The notes under the pieces: generated by a model
The model's input: only the letters and a program-made list of their open reading frames with translations
Database searches by the model: none
What the model was told of the DNA's origin: nothing
Origin: Progne subis subis
Taxonomy: Eukaryota; Chordata; Aves; Passeriformes; Hirundinidae
DNA length: 64,000 nt
Direction: 5' to 3'
Assembly: GCA_022316685.1 (NCBI GenBank)
Contig: JAKJHU010000039.1
Span: 3,410,001 to 3,474,000 of the forward strand
Made by a program: the position numbers and the translations under genes
In this document: piece by piece, positions 23,701 through 35,837 of the stretch
Numbering within the stretch: the first letter of the stretch is position 1
How the letters are laid out: every line of letters begins with the position of its first letter

Positions 23701-25677
23701 CTCTTAGTCACATTTCCCTGAATAACATCAATAACATCAAATGCAACTTACATGGAACAGTTCCTGTGTCACTGGGCTTATTCAAACAGTGTAAGCAACC
23801 CTCTCCTCTCCAAGACATTCATGATGATTGTAGCATCTGCAAAACCCGCAGTTTCAGATGCTGCAGGAGGCATCAGAAAGGTAATAGGATATACATTATT
23901 ATCTTCCTTTAACTGCTGCACCTAAATAAAAATAAACCATGGGGGGAAGTGGAGGGAAAAGTGCAGCAGAGGCCCAAGCTGTTCTGCACAGCATGCTCCT
24001 CCCTGATCTATATCATTCTCCAAGATCACTTACAGACCTTTTCTACTGATATGGAAAATTCACATTTAATAATGAGCCCCAAACACACATCAGCAGTAAA
24101 CAGAAGATCTCACTGGGAAGTAACCAAATGAAAAGAGTGTGGCGAGAGTGGGGCAGGCACTGGCAAAGAAGGTAAAGGCTGTCCTGGGATCCCACCACCC
24201 CATGGCTTCAGGCAAGGCTGCAGACAGCTTGGGGACAAAGTTGAGAGGCCAGGCTCTCAATGAGGTAAAGATCAGTAGGTCCTGGAGGTGTGGTGTGAGC
24301 CCAGATACTAAACCATCAGTCCAGAAAAACACTCAAACACATCAACACAGCTGCTGAGACTTCCTTTGTTCCAATGTGTCGCATGGAAGGCAAGCTGCCT
24401 GTAAATGCAGAGCACTTCAATTGTTTGATCTCTGGTGAACAAACAGTGCTCAGTTCCAGTGACATATCTGTCAGGACCTGATCTGCCTTGGCTCCTCTAA
24501 ATTTCTACTTCGGATGAAAATCTTATCTTCTTTCTCTGAAAGGCAGCCCCAAGGCAGGTGACTCTTCCTCACCTTTAAAATAACTTGTCAATCTATTTTA
24601 ACTCAGGTCGAAAAACTCAACCTATTTTAGTCACTCCAGTCCCACAGTTACTGTGCAGTATGAATCTGAAGCAACAGCCTTGCTCTGCCCCACACATGAA
24701 TGTGAATACCTGACACGGGATTTCTATTTACTTTTTAACCACAGACCAGGATTCAGCTTGGCTCTGCAAGATCCTAGCAGGAGGTGATGGGAGGACAAGC
24801 AAATGCCTGAAAAGCTTATACCAGCAGTCTTTTAGCGACGACAGCACTCAGCTGCACAGCTTCTTCAAGTAATAATAACTGAGATATTTTATAATAGCTA
24901 CTGTACAAGACAATTCCAGGGAATACAGCTACTACAGAGTAATCAATCCCATGGGATTAGAAGCAGTCCTCTGAGCCTACTGCCTGTTAAAGCATCTAAG
25001 AATTATTCATCATCTCATGATAACCATATTTTCTTTGATGTATTATTACTTACATGTTAATGGCACCCTTACAACATTTAAAAGCCTATTGCATCCAGCA
25101 CCACGGTGCTATTTATTTCCTGTATATGTACCACTTGCTGTCATCAAGGTCTCTTCTCAAGCCTTTTTAGCTGTTGATCCAATTCAATACCTTCCTGGAG
25201 ATTGCCATCCTAGCTGTAATTACAGTAAAGAAGGACTTCACAATAAATGCATTTCTCCAGCATCCCCAGCATCTGTTAACTCTTCTCTTAGCGTATGTGC
25301 CTACCTACCAAGTGTATTCCAAAAAGATACACATTTGGAAGCACAGACCCTGTGTCTTGCCAGTACAATTCAACTAAGAATAAATATTTAGATACTACTA
25401 ATGAAAATCAAGCTAATGCTTTAGTTAGCACTTTTCAGTGCTTCAGTACAGGCTTAGAGAAGAATTTGAGCATTGCAGCAATTTGTGGTAGGTTACTCTT
25501 GACACTGCAACCTAGCTTTACCTCAGTGGTGATTACAGCATGGCCACCACTCAATTTAACCTAATCTGGGTGTTCTTTCTCTGACACCTTGACACTAAGA
25601 TTGCAATGAGCCCTATTTACAACATAATAATTATTACACACATTAGAATAACACAGATCATACACTGTACTCACTAG
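20787..25677. other. Intronic sequence with no recognised gene or transposon
   Basis: The 20.8-21.8 kb part is GC-richer with chance frames on both strands. A 16-bp perfect palindrome, CATAGCCCGGGCTATG, lies at 23639-23654. No repeat family or exon was recognised. Confidence 0.55.
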
Positions 25678-25745
25678 TGTTAGGAAAATTACTCCACAAA
25701 CACCAGAGGTTTATGTCCAAAAAGGAGACAGAGGGGTCCTTTTAC

Positions 25746-25759
25746 TTTATTCGAATAAA
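25746..25759 (-). terminator. LTR polyadenylation signal within a palindrome
   Basis: The sequence TTTATTCGAATAAA gives an AATAAA signal on both strands and sits inside a perfect 16-bp palindrome (25745-25760). On the minus strand it falls where the R-region poly(A) signal of the LTR is expected. Confidence 0.5.
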
Positions 25760-25820
25760 GGGAGAGGCCATGGGGCATTTCCCCTGGGGTCTCTCAGTTT
25801 TTCGGAGGACGCAGCCTCCT

Positions 25821-25828
25821 TTTTATCC
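25821..25828 (-). promoter_or_regulatory. TATA-like box of the minus-strand LTR
   Basis: The plus-strand TTTTATCC reads GGATAAAA on the minus strand, with a CCAAT box about 40 bp upstream and a poly(A) signal about 70 bp downstream. This spacing is typical of an LTR promoter. Confidence 0.55.
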
Positions 25829-26396
25829 TAATTTCCTGGCTGCATTTCCCTCTCTCTTTCCCCATTGGCTGAGGTACTTGAGAGGTATAGACTCCCTGAA
25901 ATGCCTAGAGACCTAAGATTTCCCTTTTAATGTACAACCCCCCTAATTTTTAATTCTTATGGGATTTAGGGGTTTCCCCCGTTCGTTACTTTCATCTTTC
26001 AATATCTGATTTCATTTACAAACAAACCTACAGTTTGTAAAAGCAAATATCTTCTTTTCCATTCATCAATCAGTGGAATCCTTCCCATTGTTTCTCCTAT
26101 CTCTCAGTGCTAGTTTTATCTACCAGCAGACCCAGGACTTGTTTGTAAAGACAAATCTTGTCATTCCTCTCATTAGCAACCTCTAAGACTACTTGAGGTG
26201 AATGACCTTCAGATATTGCCTAATTCTATAAGGTAATATATGCTTGGTGTTTTTTCGCATTTTCCTGTCTTTTTCCAGTATTCTTTCCTTTCTGCAACTC
26301 AGATCTGCATTGGAAATAGTTAGTATGCTGACAGCTTGCCAGATGATCCTGGTAATTTATCATTCATAGTATCAAACCAGGAATCCCCAAATGTTT

Positions 26397-26411
26397 AAAA
26401 AAAAAAAAAAA
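26397..26411 (+). repeat. 15-bp poly(A) run with short (AAAT)n
   Basis: An A homopolymer is followed by AGAGTAAATAAATAAATTAA, a short degenerate tetranucleotide repeat. Confidence 0.85.
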
Positions 26412-28078
26412 GAGTAAATAAATAAATTAACAGGCCACTACTACTTATCACCCACCACTCCCCACAGAAGAAACAAGGAAAGAAAACTGCTTTGAAGTTG
26501 CCCTAATGGTTTTTCTCTTCCTGTGCTCTGTTTCCATGTAGGAAGGGCATCATCTACTCTTTCTCTCTTCATGGAAAAGTATTTTCATGCCCCTATGAAC
26601 CTACTGGAGCTTAGAAAGCAATTTGCGCAATTTCCCAGTCAGCAGTAGGCTCTCCAAAGCTGGGGCACAGAGCTGATGGGGCTGTGCTGTCCTGAGCAGG
26701 TGAGATACCAGCCCTGAACGCGGGGTGAGCGTGTCCAGCCAGGCTCACACGTCTCCAGTACAGACTCATTCCAGTCCATAAGCGAGCAACTGACAGAGGT
26801 GTCAATCCCAACAATAGGTGGTGGCATCCTTTGAAATCAGGACACCCAGAACAGGAGGATGCAGAGCTTCCTAGGCATCCGTAGTGGTTAATCAGATTTG
26901 GACACACGGCGCTCAAACAAAACCTGAGAGAGATGAGGAAAGGAAACAGGGCTAGACACCAGCAGGGGTTGATGAGAACAAGTCAGCCATGTCAACTCCA
27001 CAACCTAGTGTTATTCTCGATTAACTATTAATTAACTAACGGCTAGGAAGCACTGGCCAGTAAGGAACAAATAGGACAGATGAAAACTCACCAAAAGGTA
27101 AAGCTTGTGTCAGTCTTGTACAAGGTTTTACATTGACCCCAAGCTCCAATAGAGGACCCAAGAGCTGCTAGTCACGTTCAAAACATCACAGCTCTGTCTC
27201 TACAGCATCAACACCAGGACTTAGCAGCTCTCTGGGTCACTAGGTAAGAGATATTAAGCTGCATTCAGCCGACTATTCAATAAAATTTGCAGCTATGCAA
27301 TCTTATACAATGTGATGGGTTAATCATGCTTCAAGGCACGATATAATTGCCTTGGACATGGAAAGTGCTTCTTGCCCATAGTGTTTCATGAACAGTTATT
27401 CTTATCTTTCTCCAAAACATGGAAGAGAAATAGATGTTACAAATATGGCCAATTCAAATTATGTCAAACCATATGTAGAGCACCAATTTGCACAAAAGAA
27501 CTATCAGAACCTTTTAATCAGTTCTGTTTGCTTCTTTTTTAGTAAAAAGCAATTGATGGAAAAGGCTGAAGTTTTATGAAATATTAAGACGAACTTGATA
27601 AAAAATGTTCCAGTTTGTGCCTTCTCTATATTTAACATTCAAGTAACCTGAGTTCATTCACAGTCTGTTGATTAAAAATATTTACATATAGGTTTTGTTT
27701 AATCTCCCATTGTAGCTATGGCACAACTAAAAAAATATCCTCCTCTGCTAAATGAGCAAGCATGAAAAATGAAAATTTATTAGATTTTCATAACAGTTAA
27801 CTGATAAAATTCATATGGGAAGCATGCACTGAAGAATGAATTTTTCTTCTCAAAGATAATATGAATAATATATGACAAAAGCGGAGCAGAAAAGTATACC
27901 TGTTTCTTTATGGCAATATCACTGCATGGATAACAAGGAGCTCTTATTTTAACCACAATAACAATATTCCATTATTTTCACAGTAATCTAAAACTTTCAA
28001 GAGCAACACTTCAATGCCAACATTTTTTAACTGCCTAGTTATTTCCTAAGTTGCCAGACAACTCGTCCCGTGATAATT

Positions 28079-28102
28079 AAAAAAAAAAAAAAAAAAAAAA
28101 AA
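28079..28102 (+). repeat. 24-bp poly(A) run
   Basis: This is an uninterrupted A homopolymer with no recognisable retroposed sequence next to it. Confidence 0.9.
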
Positions 28103-31100
28103 GCCACCAAAACCAGACACAGTGTGAAATACACACTGGATAGGGTTGTTCCAGACTCTTTACTAGCACCATGTCGTACAAACTAGTCATAAGGTTTGCA
28201 TGGATAAATCAAAGTTAAGACCAGGGATGAAATTCTTAGAAAAATCAGGATTAATTTATCAAATTATCTTAGAGGATTTTCATGGTGGATGGTAAGTTTA
28301 TGCTCTTCTCCAGTCCCTTTCCATTTACTCATATGAGAGAGTACTGGGGAAAATTTCATTAATATCTGACTTTTGCTCATATCCTGGATAAAACCGGGTG
28401 GGTTTTTTTTGGTCTGTGTAGATAATTCAGGCACTTGAAAAGAAAAACTTGCAGAACCGTCATCTAAGCAAAGTCCAAGAGAGCAGAGAACATTTTTTTA
28501 AAATCTGCCACCATTGAAACTTGTAACAAAAACATTCAGGTTTTTTACTTTTCGGAGAGAGTGCACTTGTAAGAATCCTGTCAAAGCTCTGAGATCACAT
28601 CTCTTGGGGACAGCTGACATTAGGGCTTTTTCTTCTGAGTTGCTGAAATTAGGTCACTCTTTTTACTATTGTCACCCCTTAGCAGAGGGAACTTTCTTTT
28701 ATCAAAGCCTCATCTTCTCACAAACGCACTTCAGAGAAAACTTTCCATCAATGCTTTTTCCATTTGGATTTTGTAGGGAAACTTGCACAACTACTGAAAA
28801 TTTTTCCAAACATAGCTGCCATATTTAAAAGACTGATTTTTTATCTGAGTTACTGTGCTTTGAATCTATGTATTTTTTCTCCTGCAGCTCAAAAATTTTT
28901 AAGTACCTAGCAGAGCAAGCTCCTCACACAATATGCACCATTCTCATTAGATGTAGCTGGCACCACATTTTCAAAAAATGCTGAAACAGTAGAAATTATT
29001 CTGCCATATTCATGGCACATCATTAGTACTTCACTGACTTACACCAAAGTACTCTAAACTTGCATCAGCAAGTTTTAGGTAAGCTAAAACTCAGGACACA
29101 TATGGACCAAGCTGATACAGGGATACCTGGGTTCATCATGCACTGAGATTTCTAGGATTTTTACCTGAAGTCAACTGTGCATGAACCTGCTGAACCATAC
29201 TGAGCCCTGCAGCACTGACCATGGCATGCAGCCCGTTTCCCACTTGTGGGTGGATATTCAACCCACGCTCCATTACATACAATAAATATTCCATGTCCAT
29301 GGTCTCTGCACTGATTAAATGTCATAGGTTCTGATTTAGAAGGATATGTTTCCTATTTCTTATTGATCAAATCCTGTTGGTTTTATCAGGATTAGTTCAG
29401 ATTCAGAGAAGCCTGAAGCAAAAATAAATCCAAGCGCTTCCGAATTTCAATTCCACAGAAGATCAAGCTCTACATTCCTTTTTTTTTTTTTTCCTAAGAT
29501 GGCAGGGGAGCACTGTTTAGAAGTTAAGTTCTTTACAACTAAACAATTTAATTATTTTGCTGGATAGATGCTGGTTTGCCTCCTGCATAATTCCCTCAAA
29601 TAACTCTAAAACATTTTCTAGCTCCCTAAAACAAGTGAGCAATTTCAAAATATCACGTAAAATTTGGCATAAGAATGAAATTCAGAAACTGCCTTTTATT
29701 CTCATCACATCACTCTAATGAGGAGGCAGATTACAAATACGTTTCTCGTATCAAAAACCGGGCAATCCAAAAGTAACTAGCCATTTCTTCCTTCTGTGTA
29801 ACTGCAGCATTGCAGCAAATAATTTTCTATTTGGCAGCTGGTCTACCTGGACCATTTCCTTCCCATTAGTCCTGCTTTAGGTTTAGAGGTATCAGCACCA
29901 AGCAGAACACCGCTGTTACACAGATGAGACCTTGCAGTTCCCAGCTGATGAATGACCCCCCCAGGGCACTACCACCAAGGCGAGGCCAGGAATCATGATA
30001 GGAGAGCCTGAGGGAGAAACATACACCTTCTGCACTGTGCAGTTCTTCAGGGAGAACATTCTGGTCTACATAAGAACCAACAGAAAAATAAGCTGCTCCA
30101 TCTCCAAACTGTACGCTGTTCACATTTTACAGTTCTTAGCGTCCACAAAATCCTTCTCTGACTTTGTGGCATGTGGAGTTAAGGCTGTTAGGACTAAGGA
30201 CCAAATGCATACTGGCAAGCAAATGTCTGGAAAGATTCTGTGTAGGGAATATATGATTTTAGAGACTTTCCTATGGAATTATGCACTGTACCTTGCACCC
30301 AGCAGGCTGAACAATGGGAAAACTTTTACAGCTATACCAGGAGCCATTAGGAATCAGCAGTTGTTTTTGAGTTGCCAATACTGAACTAAGGAGTAGGAAC
30401 CTTTTGGCAGAAATGGTGCTCGTTCCAGGTGAACACAGCGAGGCACAGCTTGGAAGCAATGTCACTCTTCTCCAGATCAGCTCTAAAAAGGAGCTGGGAC
30501 TTTTCAGAACTGGAGGTTTGGCCATAAATACGCCCACATGTTATTCAATATAATTCTTCTAGGATAAGAGCAACTATGTAAGTGACAGTAGGGCCCGGAG
30601 TACCTTTTCCACCCAACCATTTCCTGCAGAGGAAGAAAGAGAAGTGCAGAGGGCAGAGACTATAAAGGGATCAGGTTAAATGCTGCTGTGCCCCTGTGCC
30701 CAGGGGTTATGGGAGACTGCCACATGCCATAGCCCACGGTGTCCTCTCCACTTGAGAGCTAGATGACAAAGGGGAGCTCATGGATGACTTCTCTTCCCTT
30801 TTGCAGTAAAACACAAAATGTAAGAACACAAAGCAGTGGTGCAGGGTCTGAGCAGAAATCCACCCACTCCTGCACTCTCTAAAACACTGATCAATACACA
30901 TGTCTAGACAGAAGTGCAAGAACTAGGTGACTGCGAACATAGTAATTCTAAATCTATTTGGTACTCATGGTTGAGGGATTTTATTATTTTATTTTAAAGG
31001 ACTCCTTTCACTGATAAAAGAGCATGCTTGAAGGTATGATAGAGCAAGTATTATCCTTGCTCCAACTGCCCCTCGTAACACAGTGATATTACAGCTGAGT

Positions 31101-31714
31101 TTCATCCTACTTCATATTTATGGTATGCCCTTCCAGCACTCAAACTGGTTTATAAAGCTGGAGGGAGAGGAAATCACCTGTCCACAGATATGAGAAAAGC
31201 TAGCAAGAAAGTTAGTTTTGGAGTTTTAATTCTGCTTTTAAACCAGCGTCTTTCCTTACTTCTACAGTTCACTCATGAAGCCTTCAAAAACACTAGAGAA
31301 AGGAAAACTATGACAGACTGCTATTGCTTGCACATTATGCCCGACAGTGCCACTTTCATGGCTGTAGAGACAATGACAATACAGATGGTGGCAAATACAA
31401 GGTAATGGTTTGTGCAGTGTCGTGTGTACAATAAATTTGTACCTTCCCAGTGACAAAGTCATCAGTAAGATCTTCATTTAGAAAAGCATGGAAGCACATA
31501 CCTTCACCACTCCTCTTAAGCAGAGCGTTTACTACGCATTTAACTTCAAGCACCTGCTTGTGTTCTGAATGGCTTATTTGGGGTGTCGGTGTACATTAAC
31601 TGGCCTTTCAAAGAGGGGTGGTTTGCAGATGTGCTAACCACATAAGAAGTAATTCAGGGTTTTTCGTGAATACCATCTCACCACACAAGCTAATGGACAG
31701 GGCCTTAAGTTGAA

Positions 31715-31728
31715 CCAGTAGAGGGAAC
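31715..31728 (+). promoter_or_regulatory. CTCF-like core motif
   Basis: CCAGTAGAGGGAAC matches the CTCF core consensus CCASYAGRKGGCRS at every position except the C of GGC. A match on sequence alone does not show binding. Confidence 0.3.
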
Positions 31729-33217
31729 CGAGATGCCACACACTTCGGCTGCCTCCCTGCAGGAGCACGGGTACTCACAGGAACACAGAGGGTTGAGAGC
31801 TCACAGGTTTTAGGCTACACCACTCCTGCTTTTGCTACAACCATCTAGAAAGACACACCATTCTTCATTACCTCATGGTCTATCATGGATAGGTGGACCT
31901 TTCAGACTACATACATTGCATTTCTTAAAATAAATTTTAAAGGACAAATCTATTCAATGTATTATGTTTGTACAGCCTAAGCTACATGATTTATGTTTTC
32001 CAACTTTACTTCTTCATTCACATTATGCCTGTCTTCTATTATATCACGTAATCTAAAGTTCACAATATGCACAATAATAAAGAACACCTGAAAGAAAGGA
32101 AGACATGTAAGGACTCAGACCCAACTTTGCTGTCTTCAGTTTTTTATATATGTAACTGTTTGGTAACACATTTGTACCATTTTCTCACTGTATATATTGG
32201 TTTGGGGGTGGGGGCAGTTGCCCTTGATACAGATTTTTCTGGCACAAAAATCTTGCAAGTGGGAGTTTTTCCCTCACTGGCTGAGAATTTCTTCTGCTTA
32301 AGTGTTTTGGAAAAGCTACAGTGTGTTTCCCATGCATTTTCTGGCAGCCTACATGAATCCCTTTTCAGCATCTTGAACTGAATTTGCATGTGAAAACAGA
32401 TTACCCTAAGACAATTACAATGTCAACTGATTAAGAAACTCCTGCACTGCTAGGATTGTGGAATTTATTTAAAAAGGACAATGAGGACTTTGTTGAAAAG
32501 TGAACACACTTGAAAGACTTCAGGAAACTTGAAAACTTTTTTTTTCTTTTAGTATCACATTCTGTGGGAGAGAGCTATTGGCTTCTCCTTAAGTTAAATT
32601 CATTCAACACACCATTTCTTTCCTGTTTAAGTGTCCAGAAGGAAGTTCCACTTCTTAAAAACAAGTGCATCTGTATCTGTTCCTCCTGTGGATGCAAGCA
32701 CTAACAAATAACCCAGAATAATAAAGGCGGCAGAGCCACATGAAAAAGAGTTGGATCCTAATAGTAACTCTGCACTCATTTTATCCACTGCCTTCATGGC
32801 TTCATCAAACACGACCAACCCTCTTTCAGCCCTCTCTCCAAACAGAGGATTCTCAGACAATTCAGCATCCATTTGTAAGACAGTCAGCTTTATTATTTGA
32901 GTTGCTCTTCCTCCTATTTTCTTGAGCACCACTAACCTTGTGGATGTGGATGCAAGAAGCACTAGCTTTCATATATTTCTCACTAGGAGCAAAAGTATTT
33001 GCTGGTTTCCCTAATGTCATCTCTGTCAAAAATCTGTAATTCCCTCCAGCTCTGTTTCCCCTACAAGGATAATCTGCTGCTGACACCTGTAGCCAGCAGT
33101 GAGGGAAGTTTAGCAGGGACTGAACAGTTACCTAGGGAGAATACTCTCAAGAGCACACTGCATGCAGCTAAGATTTCACAAACTGCAACTGGGTTATGCC
33201 CTTCCCCTCTCCAAGGG

Positions 33218-33242
33218 AAAAAAAAAAAAAAAAAAAAAAAAA
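33218..33242 (+). repeat. 25-bp poly(A) run
   Basis: This A homopolymer follows CCTCTCCAAGGG. No processed gene copy was recognised upstream. Confidence 0.9.
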
Positions 33243-34265
33243 GGAACAGTGGGGAAAAACAAGGCTTTTAGCATCGATGCAAAACCAGCAAATTTGTCAC
33301 AGGTGGTATTTGCACAACTCTCTGATTTGCTGGAGACAAAGAGTGAGCTCGAAGGGCTGGGAACCGTGAAGTGGGAAGCTCATTCTCCTAATGTTAACAT
33401 GGAGAAAGAAAAGTACAACCCTCTTGTATCTTTAGACCACAAACTTGAGACCATAATCCATTATGTCAAGCATTAATATAGGTTTGGAGAGGGGGAAAAA
33501 GAAGTAGGTTCTGGCTTCATTTGTAAGCACACTGGATGAATTCAAAAGCAGGTCTGCTTATCGGATTTATAATAGGATATTGTAATAGCTGGACTGAAGT
33601 AGATTCATGTGGCCGGTGCGTAATTCAGATCCAAAAGGAGAAGCAGTGTCACTTACAGTGAAACTTAACTGTGAGGTATGTGTCCCATTCTCTTGCTTGT
33701 CAGGCATTTCAATTATCTCTCTGGTACTTTGTTATAAATAAAGCTGCAAGGAGATCTTCTAATCCAGGTTGTCTGGAAAAACCAAGGGCTCAGAGAACCC
33801 AAGATACACTTGTAAAATAACTGTGTTTTAACTCAGAACCACCCAAAACTGTGATTAATTTTATACCCAGAAAAATCCCGAAGTGTTATACTGCCACAAA
33901 AGGACAGTACTTATCCAGCCAGTCATACTCAAGAGCCACCACCAATCTTCATTTGAAAGGCAAGGAGCTCTAAGGCGTGCAATCTGCGCTTCTACCAGCT
34001 GGCATTCTGGCCAGGGGAATTTTAGCCTTAATCTCAAATGCACATAATTTCAAACACTGTCTACTGTGCTACTGTCTAAATTGCAAGACAGTTGTGCTAA
34101 CTTCGACCAGCTTAGTTCTATTACCTGTCTACTTCTCCTTTCACCTCCTCTCCATAGCTTGTCCTGCTACAGGCAATACCTCTCTTGTTTCAAAAGACTA
34201 AATAAAAAGTAATAAAAATTTATAGATTTTATAGCATAGAATATATCTCTTTTATGTCCCATTTA

Positions 34266-34271
34266 ATACTG
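34266..34271 (+). repeat. Target-site duplication, left copy (ATACTG)
   Basis: ATACTG immediately precedes the LTR and is repeated exactly at 34802-34807 immediately after it. A 6-bp duplication is usual for class II (ERVK/alpha-beta-like) retroviral integration. Confidence 0.88.
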
Positions 34272-34502
34272 TGTTGCTGTGTGTTATTTGGTTTCATATT
34301 GTATTTCATTTTTATATTGGGTTTTGTAATGGTTTCTTCTGTACCCCACTGTTCCCCTGGAAAATGTAACATCCCGAGGTTTGTCCCTGCCCCTTTTCCC
34401 CACTCATTCTCCCACACTGGAATGCAATCCAACCCTATTCCACACCCACCTTATCCCTTATTGGGTAGTGGCTTGTCCCTGCTTTTAGCCCCATCCCCTG
34501 GA

Positions 34503-34508
34503 TATAAG
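34503..34508 (+). promoter_or_regulatory. TATA box of the solo LTR
   Basis: TATAAG lies in the context CTGGATATAAGCCAGAG, about 94 bp upstream of the LTR poly(A) signal. This is the expected U3/R layout. Confidence 0.7.
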
Positions 34509-34596
34509 CCAGAGCAACAGGTGGGTCTCTCTCTTGGCTCAGGGGCTGGGAAGGGGCTCCTGACCCAGGCTGGGGCAGGACCACAGAAGAAAGATG

Positions 34597-34602
34597 AATA
34601 AA
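34597..34602 (+). terminator. Polyadenylation signal of the solo LTR
   Basis: AATAAA lies in GATGAATAAAGCCCTG and is followed within 30 bp by a T/G-containing downstream segment. It acts on the plus strand, antisense to RGS6. Confidence 0.65.
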
Positions 34603-34801
34603 GCCCTGATTTCCCCTTGATCAAGTGCAGACCTTCCTTTGCCATCAACGGGGATTTGCTCTCTCTCCAAAAGGAAAAGGTTCACAGCCACTCCTGGGCT
34701 TTGGGGCCCTGAGGAAAAATCCTTCCAGCTGTGGTTTGTCTCTCGAGCTAGCCAGAGCAAAAACGGAGCCGGGGCTCCGAGAGAGAGACAGACAAGCCAC
34801 A

Positions 34802-34807
34802 ATACTG
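34802..34807 (+). repeat. Target-site duplication, right copy (ATACTG)
   Basis: This is an exact repeat of 34266-34271 and marks the right end of the LTR insertion. Confidence 0.88.
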
Positions 34808-35055
34808 CACATATAACTGATAGCACCACTTATACACTACATTAAGTTATATAGACTTTATTTTGTTGCTTTAAAAATACATATTCTAGCAAGTCAAGCG
34901 ATTTTTACAGAGGTAATTACTTTCCTGAATGTTTAATTCAGCCTCCTATCAGGAACATTCTCCAATCCTTTCTCACGTACTTATTTGCAGGCAGCCTTTG
35001 CTACTATTTATCTTTTGTTCATTAAAAATCTTTTTCAAAGATCTTTAAATTTTTG

Positions 35056-35080
35056 ATTTCAGACTTACAGAGTCTGAAAT
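35056..35080. repeat. Inverted repeat: 10-bp perfect stem, 5-nt loop
   Basis: ATTTCAGACT is followed by the loop TACAG and then AGTCTGAAAT, the exact reverse complement of the first arm. The bases outside the stem do not pair. Confidence 0.75.
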
Positions 35081-35476
35081 GCAATTTGTGAACTGACAAG
35101 ACTACTATCTTCTCACCTGCACATCCATCCAGACCGCTGAGGTCTTGGGAAACCCAGCTTGTACACAGGGCATGCCTAATTTAAAAAAAGAGCAAGGAGC
35201 AGAGAAGAGAGTAAATCCCCAATATTAACCACATCCAGAAGCAGGGTGTGCTTGATCAACCTGCACTGATTTCACCTGAGCTGTTGCTTTCCAGGAGCCC
35301 TCCAAGAGATCATGTAGCCAACCAGGAAGTGGGAACTACAGATAATTCTAAACTGTTCAGACAGCCACATCTACCACTCAAATGCAATCCTGAAAGGTCC
35401 TATACAATGTTCCATTACCAGAGGACACCTTCTGTTTTTATCTCTTGAAATTCAAAGCACTAATTTTGGTTTTCCA

Positions 35477-35490
35477 TGACTAGAGGGCAG
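35477..35490 (+). promoter_or_regulatory. CTCF-like core motif
   Basis: TGACTAGAGGGCAG matches the CTCF core CCASYAGRKGGCRS at 12 of 14 positions, including the whole informative ACTAGAGGGCAG part. It has the same orientation as the motif at 31715 and lies on the other side of the solo LTR. Confidence 0.33.
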
Positions 35491-35805
35491 GTTAAATTTA
35501 ACCTAATACCTCTTCCATAGAAGGTAACAGAATTTATAGGCACCAACACTATAGCACTTTTCTGCTCTCAGTTACTTATGCTTCTGGACTTACTGGTAGT
35601 GGAAGGAAGTACATACTGCTCACTACTAATTTGTTCCCAATTTAAACTAAGAGTTAAATCCCCCACGGTAGGCTCAAACATCACATAGCACTTGTGAACT
35701 TGTGTATCTTTACAACTAGGAGACAGTATTTGGATTAACTGTGTACTTTTCATCTGTCATTGCTGTGTTACAAAATTTAATTACCCCTCCATGACAAGAT
35801 GGGAA

Positions 35806-35837
35806 CTGCTAAGTTAATAACCTGCTAAGTTAATAAC
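35806..35837 (+). repeat. Perfect 2x tandem duplication of a 16-bp unit
   Basis: CTGCTAAGTTAATAAC occurs twice head to tail with no mismatch, which suggests a recent replication-slippage event. Confidence 0.92.

Larger units (their letters stand above)
25678..26040 (-). mobile_element. Endogenous-retrovirus LTR, minus orientation (far boundary uncertain)
   Basis: Read on the minus strand, the LTR control elements come in the usual order. A CCAAT box (plus ATTGG at 25864-25868) precedes a TATA-like GGATAAAAAGG (plus 25821-25828). An AATAAA (plus TTTATT at 25746-25751) follows about 70 bp later, and the 3' end reads ...TTTTCCTAACA. The plus-strand left edge is therefore TGTTAGG at 25678. I could not find the matching 5' end or a target-site duplication, so the right limit is an estimate. 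No retroviral coding sequence adjoins it, which fits a solo LTR. It lies in the same orientation as RGS6. Confidence 0.65.
26041..34265. other. Intronic sequence with poly(A) tracts, otherwise unrecognised
   Basis: The interval contains A runs at 26397-26411, 28079-28102 and 33218-33242 and a T run at 29479-29492. A CTCF-like motif lies at 31715-31728. No exon, LINE or further LTR was recognised. Confidence 0.55.
34272..34801 (+). mobile_element. Solo LTR of an endogenous retrovirus (530 bp, ERVK-like)
   Basis: The element starts TGTTGCTGTG and ends GACAAGCCACA, with TG...CA termini and imperfect inverted ends. It is flanked by exact ATACTG copies. In order it carries an inverted CCAAT (ATTGG at 34460-34464), a TATA box (TATAAG at 34503-34508) and a poly(A) signal (AATAAA at 34597-34602), followed by a U5-like segment. 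There is no retroviral internal sequence on either side, so it arose by recombination between two LTRs. The 6-bp duplication suggests a class II element. It lies antisense to RGS6, the orientation usually tolerated in introns. The exact family cannot be named without a repeat library. Confidence 0.88.

Noticed and set aside
30271..30310. Possible minus-strand exon end ...GGGTGCAAG followed by GTACAG
   Set aside because: The donor is passable, but the encoded residues do not match the RGS6 N-terminus and no acceptor pairs with it.
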